Assembly: GCA_026826555.1 (NCBI GenBank)
Contig: JAKSZT010053881.1
Coordinates: forward strand, 6,642,502 to 6,706,501
Origin: Tolypeutes matacus
Taxonomy: Eukaryota; Chordata; Mammalia; Cingulata; Chlamyphoridae
DNA length: 64,000 nt
Reading direction: 5' to 3'
In this document: positions 24,820 through 34,430 of the stretch, one piece after another
How positions within the stretch are numbered: the first letter of the stretch is position 1
How the letters are laid out: every line of letters starts with the position of its first letter
Notes under the pieces: generated by a model
What the model saw: only the letters and a program-made list of their open reading frames with translations
What the model was told of the DNA's origin: nothing
Databases searched by the model: none
Translations under genes and position numbers: made by a program

Positions 24820-25314
24820 GGAAGTGGACATGGCTCAAGTGATTGAGCTCCTCCCTACCACATGGGAGGTGGAGGTCCCTGATTCAGTTCCCAGTGCCTC
24901 CTAAAGAAGACAGCGAGCTGGCACAACAGGCAATACGGCAAGCTGACAGAACAAGAGACAGAGAAGAAAAACATAATGAGAGACCCAACAAAGCAGGTTG
25001 TGAAGGTTCCTGGTGCCTCCTAAAGAAGACGAGCAAGACAGTGAGCTGACGTGATGAGCAGGCATAGCAAGCTGATGCAACAAGAGACAATAGAAGAAAA
25101 ACATAATGGGAGACACAACAAAGCAGAGAACAGAGGTGGTTCAAACAATTGGTCACCTCCCTCCCACATCAAAGGTCCGGGTTCGGTTCCTGGTGCCTCC
25201 TAAAGAAGCAAGGAAGATGAACAGACACAGCAAATGCAAACAACAAGGGGGTGGGAAGAAATAAATAAAATAAATATTTATTAAAAAAAAAACAAAAAAA
25301 AACAAAAAAAAAAA
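24820..25314 (+). mobile_element. multi-unit SINE, sense
   Basis: Sense SINE starting 'ggaagtggacatggctcaag' and ending in a long A-rich tail. It is flanked by the imperfect duplication CACAACTGAG (24810-24819) and CACAGTTGAG (25315-25324). It contains a first tRNA-like head, an internally repeated 'cctcctaaagaagac' block (24897 and 25015) and a second tRNA-like unit with GGGTTCGGTTCC near 25180. Confidence 0.85.
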
Positions 25315-25550
25315 CACAGTTGAGTATAGTCAGTCACTGACTGATGGTTTGGGAAAACTAGGTTCAGTTTTGAACCATCCAGAATACCTCATGTGTAAAT
25401 ACAGTGTTCATGACTTACTTGAAATAGTTATTGTAAATAAGAATATGAAATCACTGGTTGGCTTATGCCTTCTGACCTATTGTTCTTGCCTCTTTTTTTG
25501 TAAAGGGATTGGATTTTTTTTATTTTAATAAGAGCTTACAGTTAGATTTT

Positions 25551-25909
25551 TTTTTCTTTTTATTTCTCCCCACCCCCTTGCCATTTGTGCTTGCTGTGTC
25601 TGTTCGTTGTGTGCTCGTCTTCCTTTTTTTTTCTTCTACGAGGCACCAGGAACCAAACCCAGAAATTCCTACATTGGAAGGAGGTGCCCAGTCACCTGAG
25701 CCACCTCTACTCCCTGCTTTGTTGTGTCTCTCATTGTTTTCCTCCTTGTGTCTCTTGCTGTGTCATCTCTCCATGTCAGCTCACCACACCAGCCCATCAT
25801 GTCAGCTCACTGCCTTTACTCATCTTCCTCAGGAGGCACTGGGAACTGAACCCAGGACCTCACGTGTGGTAGGCAGGAGCCCAGTCGCTTGAGCCACATC
25901 TGCCTCCCC
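25551..25909 (-). mobile_element. dimeric SINE, antisense
   Basis: Same SINE type as at 10942. T-rich left end, antisense tRNA-like units with 'ggaaccaaacccagaaa' near 25648 and 'gggaactgaacccagg' near 25842, ending 'gagccacatctgcctcccc'. The flanks AGTTAGATTTT and AGCTAGAATTT look like a diverged duplication. Confidence 0.82.
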
Positions 25910-26014
25910 AGCTAGAATTTTCAGTGCCAAAGTTCTATTAAGTAAAAAAAAAGTTTTCAGTGGTTAATGGCTAGTACTTTTCCAATGGAAAGAAATTTTG
26001 TTGATGTTTGAATT

Positions 26015-26038
26015 TGTGTGTGTGTGTGTGTGTGTGTG
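26015..26038. repeat. (TG)12 microsatellite
   Basis: Twelve uninterrupted TG units inside the MaLR internal region. Confidence 0.95.
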
Positions 26039-26811
26039 GTTTTTTAGTTTTTTGTTGTTTATGTTTGAATTTGTATTTACAGAGTAGTAAATTTTTTATA
26101 AAATGAAAAAAAAAATGTGTGGGTATAGCTTCTATCTAATGGAATGTATCTCAGTAAGCTTCCTAGGAAACCCACAATGTTTTTAGGAGAATTATATTAG
26201 CAGTACTACCCTCTTAGACTGAAAGAGACTGAAATAGTTCAAAATGAAAAGAGACTTCTAATTGTGGAATAGGCAGGCTGAGAAAGCTTCTCAGCTGGAA
26301 ACATGGCCGTTTCTTATGGAAAAGGAAGAATGACTCAGACGGCTGTACCAAGAATTTAGAGGGTGGAGCCAGAGCCAAGGGGAATTATTTCCAAGGAACA
26401 GACTGCACCTAAACAACAAAAATTCCCTGACTCCAGAGTGAGAATTGGTGCCACGCACCTAGCTGGATTTCAGATTGCTATGGACCAGTGACTGCTATGA
26501 ACCTCCTCTTTCCCCACTTTTTGAATATGAGTGTCTAATGCAATTATTCTGTTCCTGCCTCTTCATTGTATGTTGAGTGTGAGAAGATAAGTTGTTTTAT
26601 CAGTTGATAGGTCCCTGTAGCTGAGGAGCAACACCCAAGGGGCTACTCTTGATCCTTATCTGTAACTGCATCTGATTTAGTGACAAGACTCTAGATTTCA
26701 AGCTTCTGCTTGATGCCAAAATGGGATCAAACTCTTGGCTAGCTTGAGAGTGGGAGAGTATGTTATGCATGTAAGAGAATGTGATTCGTTTGTGACCAGA
26801 GAATGGACTGT

Positions 26812-27245
26812 GGTAGATTAAGGATATCTGCAAATTCTTTGATCGTCCTTTCATTGAGGTATAATGTTTCCATTCCCCTTGTATCTGCACTGGCTGTGTG
26901 ACTCCTTTGACCAACAGAGTGTATGGACATATGCCCTGTAGCTACCAAGGCCATGCCTTGAAAGATCTGCAGCTTTCACTTTTGTGCTTGGAGTACCCCT
27001 TCTTGGAATCCAGCCACCATGGCATGTGAGGACACTCAAACAGCCACTTGGAGACACATGAAGGAGTTACCTGCCAGTAGTTAGCAAAAACTACCGTGAA
27101 TAATGGGCACACTTTGGGCCTTTCAGCTATCTTTGTGCCAGCCAACACAATATGAAATAAAGGAACCACCCACAGAATCACAAAAAAATATAACCTTTTT
27201 GTTGATTTTAAGGCATTAAGTTTTGGAATATGCAGTAATAGCCAC
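26812..27245 (+). repeat. 3' LTR of the MaLR provirus
   Basis: Same LTR type and strand as 22886-23355, but diverged: 'gtggtagattaaggatatc', 'gaccaacagagtgtatgg', 'cttggaatccagccacc', ending 'ggcattaagttttggaata'. Divergence between the two LTRs fits great age. Confidence 0.75.
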
Positions 27246-27811
27246 GTTACTTCCCATCTATCTCTTACTGTGTTCTAGTCTCCACCTGAGAGAGACTATC
27301 ACCTTGGCTACCGCCTACCTAAATGTCTCAGTAGATTTTTCCTGCCTTTTATATTTTTATACATTCAATTATTTATCGTACAAATGTCAATCGTGCACCA
27401 AGTGCTAGAAAATGTAGAAGAGCATAGGATAAAAATCTGAATCCTTTTGATTCCTTCTTCTCTCTGGACCTTTCTAGCCGATGTTGCTAAGTGGTACTAA
27501 ATTTTCATTTACGACGACTATTTGATTCTTTGCTTTCTTTTCAAGCTTACTGCAGAATTCACTCATTACTTCTCATCCACGTGATTGAAATAGCCTTTTG
27601 GCTGCCCCCCTTGTTTCTGACCCCTGCCCCTTAAATCCATCTTTCAAATCTCTTTAGCTCAGTGACTAGCTATTCTACTTCCTTACACATTTGAATCTCT
27701 GAAGGGTTCGTGTAGAGATAATCATTGTTACTTTGTAGTCTGTGAAGGGGGGAGCATCCTAGGCATCTAGCACAACCTCTAAGACCTAAAAGGTATGCAC
27801 TTTTCCAAGAT
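27246..27811. other. non-coding stretch, nothing recognised
   Basis: Mixed-composition sequence between two LTR elements, with no repeat I can name and no gene. Confidence 0.5.
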
Positions 27812-28427
27812 ATTGAGGCAGGCTAAATTAGGGAATCAAGAGACAAATCTAGAACCTGGCAGAAAAGCACTCCCGTGGAACACGAGGCTGTGGAAATACT
27901 GCCTGAGGGTAAAACCCTACAAGATGGCTGCTGGAAGAAACTCGCGGGAATTCCCCGTTCAGAACAAGATTACATCCGGGATCAAGGAAAAGCCCTGGAT
28001 ATTCTCAAGGGGCCTTGCCATTGGGCCCTCCCAAGGGAATTGACATGTGGGGTAACCAATCAAAACACCAAACAACTGGGATTTCTCCCCTGACATTAGC
28101 AAAGGAGCAGAATAATTAATGGTTTTAAAAGCAAGCACAGAAGCCAAACCTGCCCTGTTTTTGCCCTGTTTTCTCTCCCTGCCTGGATTAGGATGCAGGT
28201 AAACCTGGGGACTTGCAATCTGTAATGGGGATTTGTAGTCTGTAAATCAGCCCTTTTCACCTCTTTTCAGCCTTTTTCCTCTCTCTACCTGGGCTCCGTA
28301 ATCTATTATTTTCTCCCATTTCTCTTCTCTCAGTTCCTTCATAAATTACTGGCCTAAGTGAATTGGCTTGCACTTAAAATTCATTTTTTGTCTTGTAGCC
28401 AAGAACCTAGAGAAAATCGGGCAACAA
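27812..28427 (+). repeat. probable solo LTR (ERV class I-like)
   Basis: About 616 bp starting TGAGGCAGG and ending GGGCAACA. Promoter-like order inside: CCAAT box (AACCAATCAAAA, about 28050), TATA-like TTTTAAAAG (about 28123), then a pyrimidine-rich U5-like stretch. No clear duplication flanks it, so the ends are uncertain. No viral genes are attached. Confidence 0.5.
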
Positions 28428-28580
28428 TGTCTCATTGCCAATCTATCTAGTGAGGTTCCTTTTCCTGGAGAGATCTGAAAAAAAAAAAAAGAAGCTGGCC
28501 TCACTTAGGCCAGATGAATCACTCTCTGTGAGTGAGACAGCCCCAGGTGGTTCTAATGTGAAACCAAAATTGAGACCACT

Positions 28581-28913
28581 TGTGATGGTTAGTCTACTGT
28601 GTCAATCGGCCAGGGAATGGTGCCTGGACTAATTGTAATACAATCAACTGAGCAGTGAGTGGGTCTGATCCAATCAGTTGAAGGCCTTAAAAGGGGAAGT
28701 GATTTCAGCAAAGAGAGTTCCCACCTTTGCTTCAGACAGTCAATGTCTTCTGGGAACTCATCAAAGACCTTCATCAGAGCCCCTGGTTTGCAGCCTTCCC
28801 TGCAGAATTTGGACTTGTTCATCCCCACAGTCATGTAAGACAATTTAATAAGATCTCATACTATTTGCAGATAACTCCTGTCAGTTGTTTCCCTAGAGAA
28901 CCTGATTAATACA
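28581..28913 (+). repeat. ERVL/MLT2-type solo LTR
   Basis: The ends are characteristic of ERVL-type LTRs: TGTGATGGTTAG at the start and GAGAACCTGATTAATACA at the end. About 333 bp, shorter than usual, so internally deleted. Flanking duplication not evident. Confidence 0.75.
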
Positions 28914-28924
28914 TCATTGTCTTA

Positions 28925-29040
28925 GATTTGTGGTTCTCAAACAGTGATCCTTGACCAGCAGCATCAACATTAATTTGTTAGAAACGCGCATTCTCAGGTC
29001 CTACCCATGACCTAATGAATCTCTTGATGATTTTTATGAA
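28925..29040 (+). mobile_element. MER5-type hAT fragment
   Basis: Starts 'tttgtggttctcaaacagtg' and continues 'gaaacgcgcattctcaggtc', matching MER5A-like MITE sequence. The right end is lost. Confidence 0.6.
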
Positions 29041-29107
29041 CATTAATGTTAAAGAAACTTTCTAGTAGATAATTCTCTTAGCCCCCTTCTAACTCTCAAG
29101 AATACAA

Positions 29108-30723
29108 CTTCTTGAGAAGTTGTTATTCTTACAACAAAAACAAACAACCCAACTATAAAATGGGCAAAAGACTTGAACAAACATTTTTCCAAAGAAGATA
29201 TACAAATGGTCAGTAAGCACATGGAAAGATGATCAACATCATTAGCCATCAGGGGAATGCAAACCCAAACCATTTTATGAGCTACCATTTCACACCCACT
29301 AGAATGACTGTTATTAAAAAGACAGAAAATAAGTGTTGGAAGGATGTAGAGAAATAGGAAACTCATTCATTGTTGGTGGGAATACAAAATTGTACAGCAG
29401 CTGAGGAAAAGAGTATGGAAATGCCTCATAAAGTTAAGAATAGAATTATCATATGACCCGGCAACCCCACTTTTAGGTATATACCCAAAAGAATTGACAG
29501 CAAGGATTTTAACAGATGTTCATAGTGGCATTTTTCACAATTGACAAAGAATGGAAGCAACCCAGGTGTCCGTCAACAGATGAATGGATAAACAAAATGT
29601 GGTATATACATGCACTGGAATATATTTAGCCATAAAAAGCAATGGCGTTCTGATACATGCAATTATGTGGATGAATCTTGAAGACATCGTGTTGAGTGAA
29701 ATTAACCAGACACAAAAGGACAAATATTGTATGATCTCACTGAAATGAAATAATTAGAATAAGCAAATTCATAGTCAGAAACTAAAATACAGGTTACCAG
29801 GGGCCAGGGTGGGAGTAGGGAATGGTGAGTTAATGCTTAACTGGTACAGAACTTCTCTTTGGGGTGACAGAAAGTTTTGGTAATGGATGATGGTGATGGT
29901 AGCAAAGGATTGTGAATGTAATTAACACCCCTGAATTGTGTATTTGAAAGCAGTAACAATTGGAAACTTTAGATTATATTGTTACCAGAATAAAATTTTT
30001 AAAAATCACAGATCTGTATAGCACAGTGACCTCTTGTTAGAGAAAAATGGTGCTCACTGGGACCTGGGACGCAGAGACTGATGATTGCAGACAGGAAGCT
30101 TATTGGGAAGCTCTCCCAAGGGAGGAGGTCTGAAGAATATTTCAGCCCACCTCCCCAACCCCCCTCATTCCCCGCCGGCATGGTGGGGGTCTGAAGAGAG
30201 ACTTCAGCCCACCCCCAGAGGGTGGTGGATATGGCTTTATAGAGTATATCAGTAGGTGGGGAAACCATGTACAGCCTGGGGCCAAATAGCCAGGGGGGAG
30301 TGGGTTTGGAGGTCTTGGAATGTGGGAGGCCGTTGGGAAGGGAGTGATGGCCCTTATCTGCTCCATTTTGTTTACTCTTGGGAGGGGATGAGTTAGGTGG
30401 GTTATAGCTAGAGGCTGCCTTTCCTCATCCTATGCCACTGGAGCATTGATTCAGGGTCCTATGACCTATCAATTGCAAACCTCTGTAAGGGGGAAACTCT
30501 AACACCTCTTTTGTAAACTGTGGGCTGAAGTTAATGATATTGTAATAATATTGTTTCATCAATTGTAACAAAAATACTACAGTAATGCAAAGCATTAAAA
30601 GGAAAACTGTGTGTGTGCAGGGGCATATATGGAAACTGCTTTCTGCATGATTTTTCCGTAAACCTACAACTGCTGTGGAAAAAAAAAAGACATGTAAAAA
30701 AAAAAAAAAAAAAAACAAGAAGA
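29108..30723 (+). mobile_element. 5'-truncated L1 (3' end), + strand
   Basis: L1 ORF2 C-terminal region and 3' UTR in sense (29132 on), ending in an A-run at 30697-30717. A 10 bp duplication AAGAATACAA lies at 29098-29107 and 30724-30733. The 24 bases after the left copy are not L1; they form an inverted copy of the target site. The 3' UTR is split by an LTR at 30035-30477, and the L1 text is continuous across it. The ORF2 remnant is broken. Confidence 0.85.
30035..30477 (-). repeat. ERV solo LTR, - strand, nested in L1
   Basis: About 443 bp with TG and CA termini, inserted in the L1 3' UTR. ACCTCT stands on the left (30029-30034) and again on the right (30479-30484), with one extra base. 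On the - strand a TATA-like TATAAAGCC (about 30233) is followed by CCCAATAAGCTTCC (about 30100), a probable polyadenylation region, and a U5-like end. It looks class I. Confidence 0.6.
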
Positions 30724-30733
30724 AAGAATACAA

Positions 30734-31854
30734 TAAGCTTGGGAAGGGTGCTATTTGAAAGTCTTTGTATTGACAAGTTTTGAAAGGATTGGTAAGAGGC
30801 CTAAGGAAACTGATTTATCAAGTGTTTTGTTAATGATTTAAATACTTGAAAAATGCTAAATGTTTGTCATCTGAAGAGTGGTTGAGGAGGTTGTCTAGTA
30901 TTTTAAGAGAACCAAATTAATCAGGGATCCTGATTCATTGTTTCCCATAGAAAGAACTCAAAGCGATTTTAAATTTAGTTTAGATAGGTATTAGAACCAA
31001 GAAACATATTGATGAGAAGTAGTACTAAACATTTTGAAGTGCTATAAGGTGATTTTAAAGTCCTTCAATGAGGGTAATGTAGAGAAACTCCCTTTTGGGT
31101 TGTTTGGCTCTAGCCTTGCCTGTGGTCAGAGACAGGTCTTTGAAGTAGCTTCCAGTTCTTAGACTATGATGACTTTATCAGCTGATCATCATTTATTTAT
31201 TTTTTCATTGGTTACTTTGGAAGTGCTTCAAAAGTAAAATAAAGACTACTGGGAAGTAAAGATGCCTAACTTGAGTGTTGCTTTTCTAGTCTTAGAGACT
31301 TTGGGAAGAGATTGCCAAATACATTCATGTGCTTTGAAAAGCTAAAGAGTAGGGATTAGGGAGAGTAGGAGTTCCTCTACTCTCAACATTGTTTCTTTGA
31401 TCTAATTTAGTGCATTTGAACAGTAAAAATAGAGATCCGATTTGGATTGAATCATCCTTGTTTGCTAAAATATGGTCTGGGAAAAAAGTTCCTAGGCACA
31501 CAAACAGTATTAAAGAGAAGAATGACAAAGTTAGTTAAAGTTAAACACTTCAATTAGAAAAATTAACATCATTTAATATATAGAAATGCTTGACGCTTTT
31601 CATGTATCATTAAATCCAGATGGTATATACTGAAATATTAAGTTTCAGTTTAGCAGAAAATGTTTAGCTGAGAAGGTAGATTTTATAGTATATAACTGGA
31701 GGCATTGCATCAAACTGTATGTTCTTGTTTTTCAGGAAATTATAGAACCCAGTTATGTAACAGATTTTGGAGGTGAGATGGTGAAAACTGCGTAGTCAGT
31801 TTTTCTTTAGTTTTTGAGAGAACTAAGACTGTGGCCTAATTAGTTAGATTGAAA
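30734..31854. other. non-coding stretch, nothing recognised
   Basis: AT-rich, single-copy-looking sequence without a gene or nameable repeat. Confidence 0.5.
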
Positions 31855-32085
31855 CAATGTGGTCTAGTATGGACAAGACTTCAGATTTGAGTCTGAGCAC
31901 CTAGGTTCTAGTCATAACTTCATTTCTTGTTGGTTTTGTCACCTTGAGTAAGGCAACTTCTCTGGACCTTAGTTTCCACATTTATAAAATGTGAAAAGTA
32001 ACAAATTTATCTCAATGCTTTGTTAAAACAAATGAAAGTATGAAACAAATTAGCGAAAAGTACTCTAAAATTTGGAAAGCAGATA
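31855..32085 (+). mobile_element. MIR SINE
   Basis: MIR core in sense: 'tttgtcaccttgagtaagg', 'accttagtttccacatttat', then a 3' part with 'acaaatgaaagtatg'. Ancient and decayed. Confidence 0.7.
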
Positions 32086-32163
32086 TTAGATTATATATTA
32101 TAATGGATTTTATTTGCTTTCTTAATGACAAGGAACTCATCAAAGGAAATCAGGTAAAGTTTA

Positions 32164-32386
32164 TTTATTTATTTATTTATTTATTTTAGACTTTATTATT
32201 ATTATTATTTTTTTTTAAGATTTTATTTATTTATTCATTTATCCCTCCCTTGCTGCTTGTGCTCGCTGGGTCAGCCAACCACGCCTTGCGGGCGGGCCTG
32301 CCTTCACCAGGAGGCCCCGGGAACCGAACCCGGGGCCTCCCATATGGTAAACGGGAGCCCTACTGATTGAGCCACAGCCGCTTCCC
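32164..32386 (-). mobile_element. young DAS-type SINE
   Basis: Flanked by a perfect 14 bp duplication (TCAGGTAAAGTTTA at 32150-32163 and 32387-32400). The left end holds (TTTA)n and (TTA)n runs, an expanded reversed tail. The body is nearly identical to the copies at 7707, 32529 and 45866. Confidence 0.93.
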
Positions 32387-32528
32387 TCAGGTAAAGTTTA
32401 TAGTTTTAAAAAAGGTGAACAGAAAAAGTTCTTTACAAATAATCTTGAGTTGAATGAATATAATGAATCTGTTGCATTTGTGGTCCTCTGACAGATTAGT
32501 TCATAGTAGTTTCTCATAATTATTTTAT

Positions 32529-32728
32529 TTTTTTATTTTTTTATTTTTTTTTAAAGATTTTATTTATTTATTCATTTATCCCCCCCTTGCTGCTTGTGCT
32601 CGCTGGGTCAGCTAACCACACCGTGCGGGCGGGCTTGCCTTCACCAGGAGGCCCCTGGAACCGAACCCGGGGCCTCCCATATGGTAAACGGGAACCCTAT
32701 TGATTGAGCCACAGCCACTTCCCTCATT
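32529..32728 (-). mobile_element. young DAS-type SINE
   Basis: Perfect 12 bp duplication ATAATTATTTTA at 32517-32528 and 32729-32740. Same orientation as, and almost the same sequence as, the copy that ends 142 bases upstream. Confidence 0.93.
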
Positions 32729-33529
32729 ATAATTATTTTAAAACATTACCATTATTTGAGGTTCATGTCTCTCTTCTTTCACAGAGATACTTTTTTAAAG
32801 TAGAAAATATCTTTGTAATATCTCAGGGAAACTGTATTATATAAGAAGTATCATGATGGCTGAGTAGCATTCTGGAATTATGCATACATTTTTTTTCTGG
32901 CACATAACAGAGGCAGTGCAATAGAATATGTAAAATGTTTTCCACTTCCAAATAATTTTAACATGAAGCTGCACATAAATTCAGTTGAGTATTGTATCTT
33001 GTAAGCCTTTGAAAAATGAATTGCGAATGAGAAACTTATATGCCAGCAATGCTATGTAATTATGATTTAGTACACAGCTAGGTTGTCATACATACTAACT
33101 ACTTTCTGGCCTGCAAAACAATTCAATTCTGGATAGTGATTAAGTATAAAGCAGGCTTTGCACATGGATTGGTGAATCCAAAGCAAAGTTCAGATATTCA
33201 CATGCTCTGGAATTAGAAGCTCTGTGTTAAGACTGTTTCTTTGCTGTGCAGCTGTGTGTGTGTGGGGGGGGTAGTTATTTTGATAAGGCATAAAATGAGA
33301 TCCATTTGTTATTGTATTCCTTTTTTAGTCTTTCAAACATATTCATATTCTCTTTTACTATCAGACTTTTCTGTCTACTGTTTTTTTCCTTCATGTTTAT
33401 AGTTTTTCCTTTTTGAGTTTCAGGTTCTAAAGGAAGAAACTAAGCTAGGTCAAACCATCCAAAGCTTCATGCAGTTAAACCAACTATTCTCTTTAGAGAG
33501 AGAGAAGCAAGGAGTAGGCACTGTCTTTA

Positions 33530-33796
33530 TTTTATTTTATTTTTTTAATAAAAAATGTATTTGTTTTATTTTGTTTTGAGATAGACATAAAATAAGCAGT
33601 GTCATGGAAAACCCCAATAAGACCTGAAAAAGAGTCTTGGGTCATATGACAATGTGAATTTGGTGAATCCCCCAAAGAGATTATTTTCTTAAACTAATCT
33701 ATTCCCATGGGTTTGGTACCCCCTTGATTGCATTAGATTCACTTTTTTTTTTTTTTTTTAATGTATATATATATTTTTAAAGGTGCTTAGATTACC
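33530..33796 (-). mobile_element. unidentified 267 bp retroposon
   Basis: Flanked by a perfect 15 bp duplication (TAGGCACTGTCTTTA at 33515-33529 and 33797-33811). T-rich left end (reversed A-tail, AATAAA-like on the - strand near 33535), an internal T18 run (33744-33761) and a central unique part with 'aatctattcccatgggtttg'. No tRNA-like head is visible. It could be a truncated LINE tail or another retroposed transcript. Confidence 0.65.
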
Positions 33797-33811
33797 TAGG
33801 CACTGTCTTTA

Positions 33812-34010
33812 AATACAGCCTTGATTTGAGTCCAGACTAGCACTTAAAAGCTGGGTGGCCATGAGCAATTTATTTAATCCCTCTTCACCTTAATTTTCTT
33901 CATTTGTAAAATGTGGGTGATAATAGTGTTGATGGATATACAACTTAAGATATATAAATCACTCAGGACAGAGTACTTAATAAATATTAATCTTCATTAG
34001 TATTGTTATT
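33812..34010 (+). mobile_element. MIR SINE
   Basis: MIR in sense: 'gtccagactagcacttaaa', 'ccttaattttcttcatttgt', ending 'gagtacttaataaatatt'. Confidence 0.75.
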
Positions 34011-34219
34011 GCTACTGTCACCATCATTTGGTATCTCCCTGTTCATTATCCTTGGCCTTGAAGAAAACTGTCACTTTTAAGAAGTAGAGGAAATTGGAAC
34101 ATTATTCTTTTCCAACATAGGTCAATGTTCTTTAGATAAGTCTAAAACTAATTTCTCCTTCTTGAGTTCCATAGAAGGCATGTCGGAGTTTTTATGTGGT
34201 GGTTTGTTCCGAGAATATA

Positions 34220-34430
34220 TAATTATCATAATGTAATCCTTATAAAGCACTTAATTATCCTAAACACTTTAGCTATTTGATCTCAATCTAATCTTCAGAA
34301 CAAGCCTATGATAGAAATATTTTTATTACTGCCATTTATCAGATGGGGAAAATGAGGCACAAGGAGGCAAAGGATTTCTCCAAGGTCATACAAATATAAA
34401 TTGGAAGAAGCAGACTCATTACTTCTGCTT
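34220..34430 (+). mobile_element. MIR SINE
   Basis: MIR in sense: 'aagcacttaattatcctaaa', 'tttatcagatggggaaaatg', 'aggcaaaggatttctccaag'. Confidence 0.78.

Larger units (their letters stand above)
22886..27245 (+). mobile_element. near-complete ancient MaLR (MLT1-type) provirus
   Basis: Two LTRs of the same type and strand (22886-23355 and 26812-27245) enclose MaLR-like internal sequence. Directly after the first LTR comes the 'ggtacctcggtacctacaagtg' type start of MaLR internals; 23600-23720 has the 'gattttacagcagaat' and 'gtattgcaagagagatt' blocks. Before the second LTR, 26460-26600 has the 'gaatatgagtgtctaatgc' block. MaLRs are non-autonomous ERVL-class relics without gag or pol, and no such genes are seen. 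SINEs at 24820 and 25551 and a possible extra LTR at 24000 interrupt it. Confidence 0.75.
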
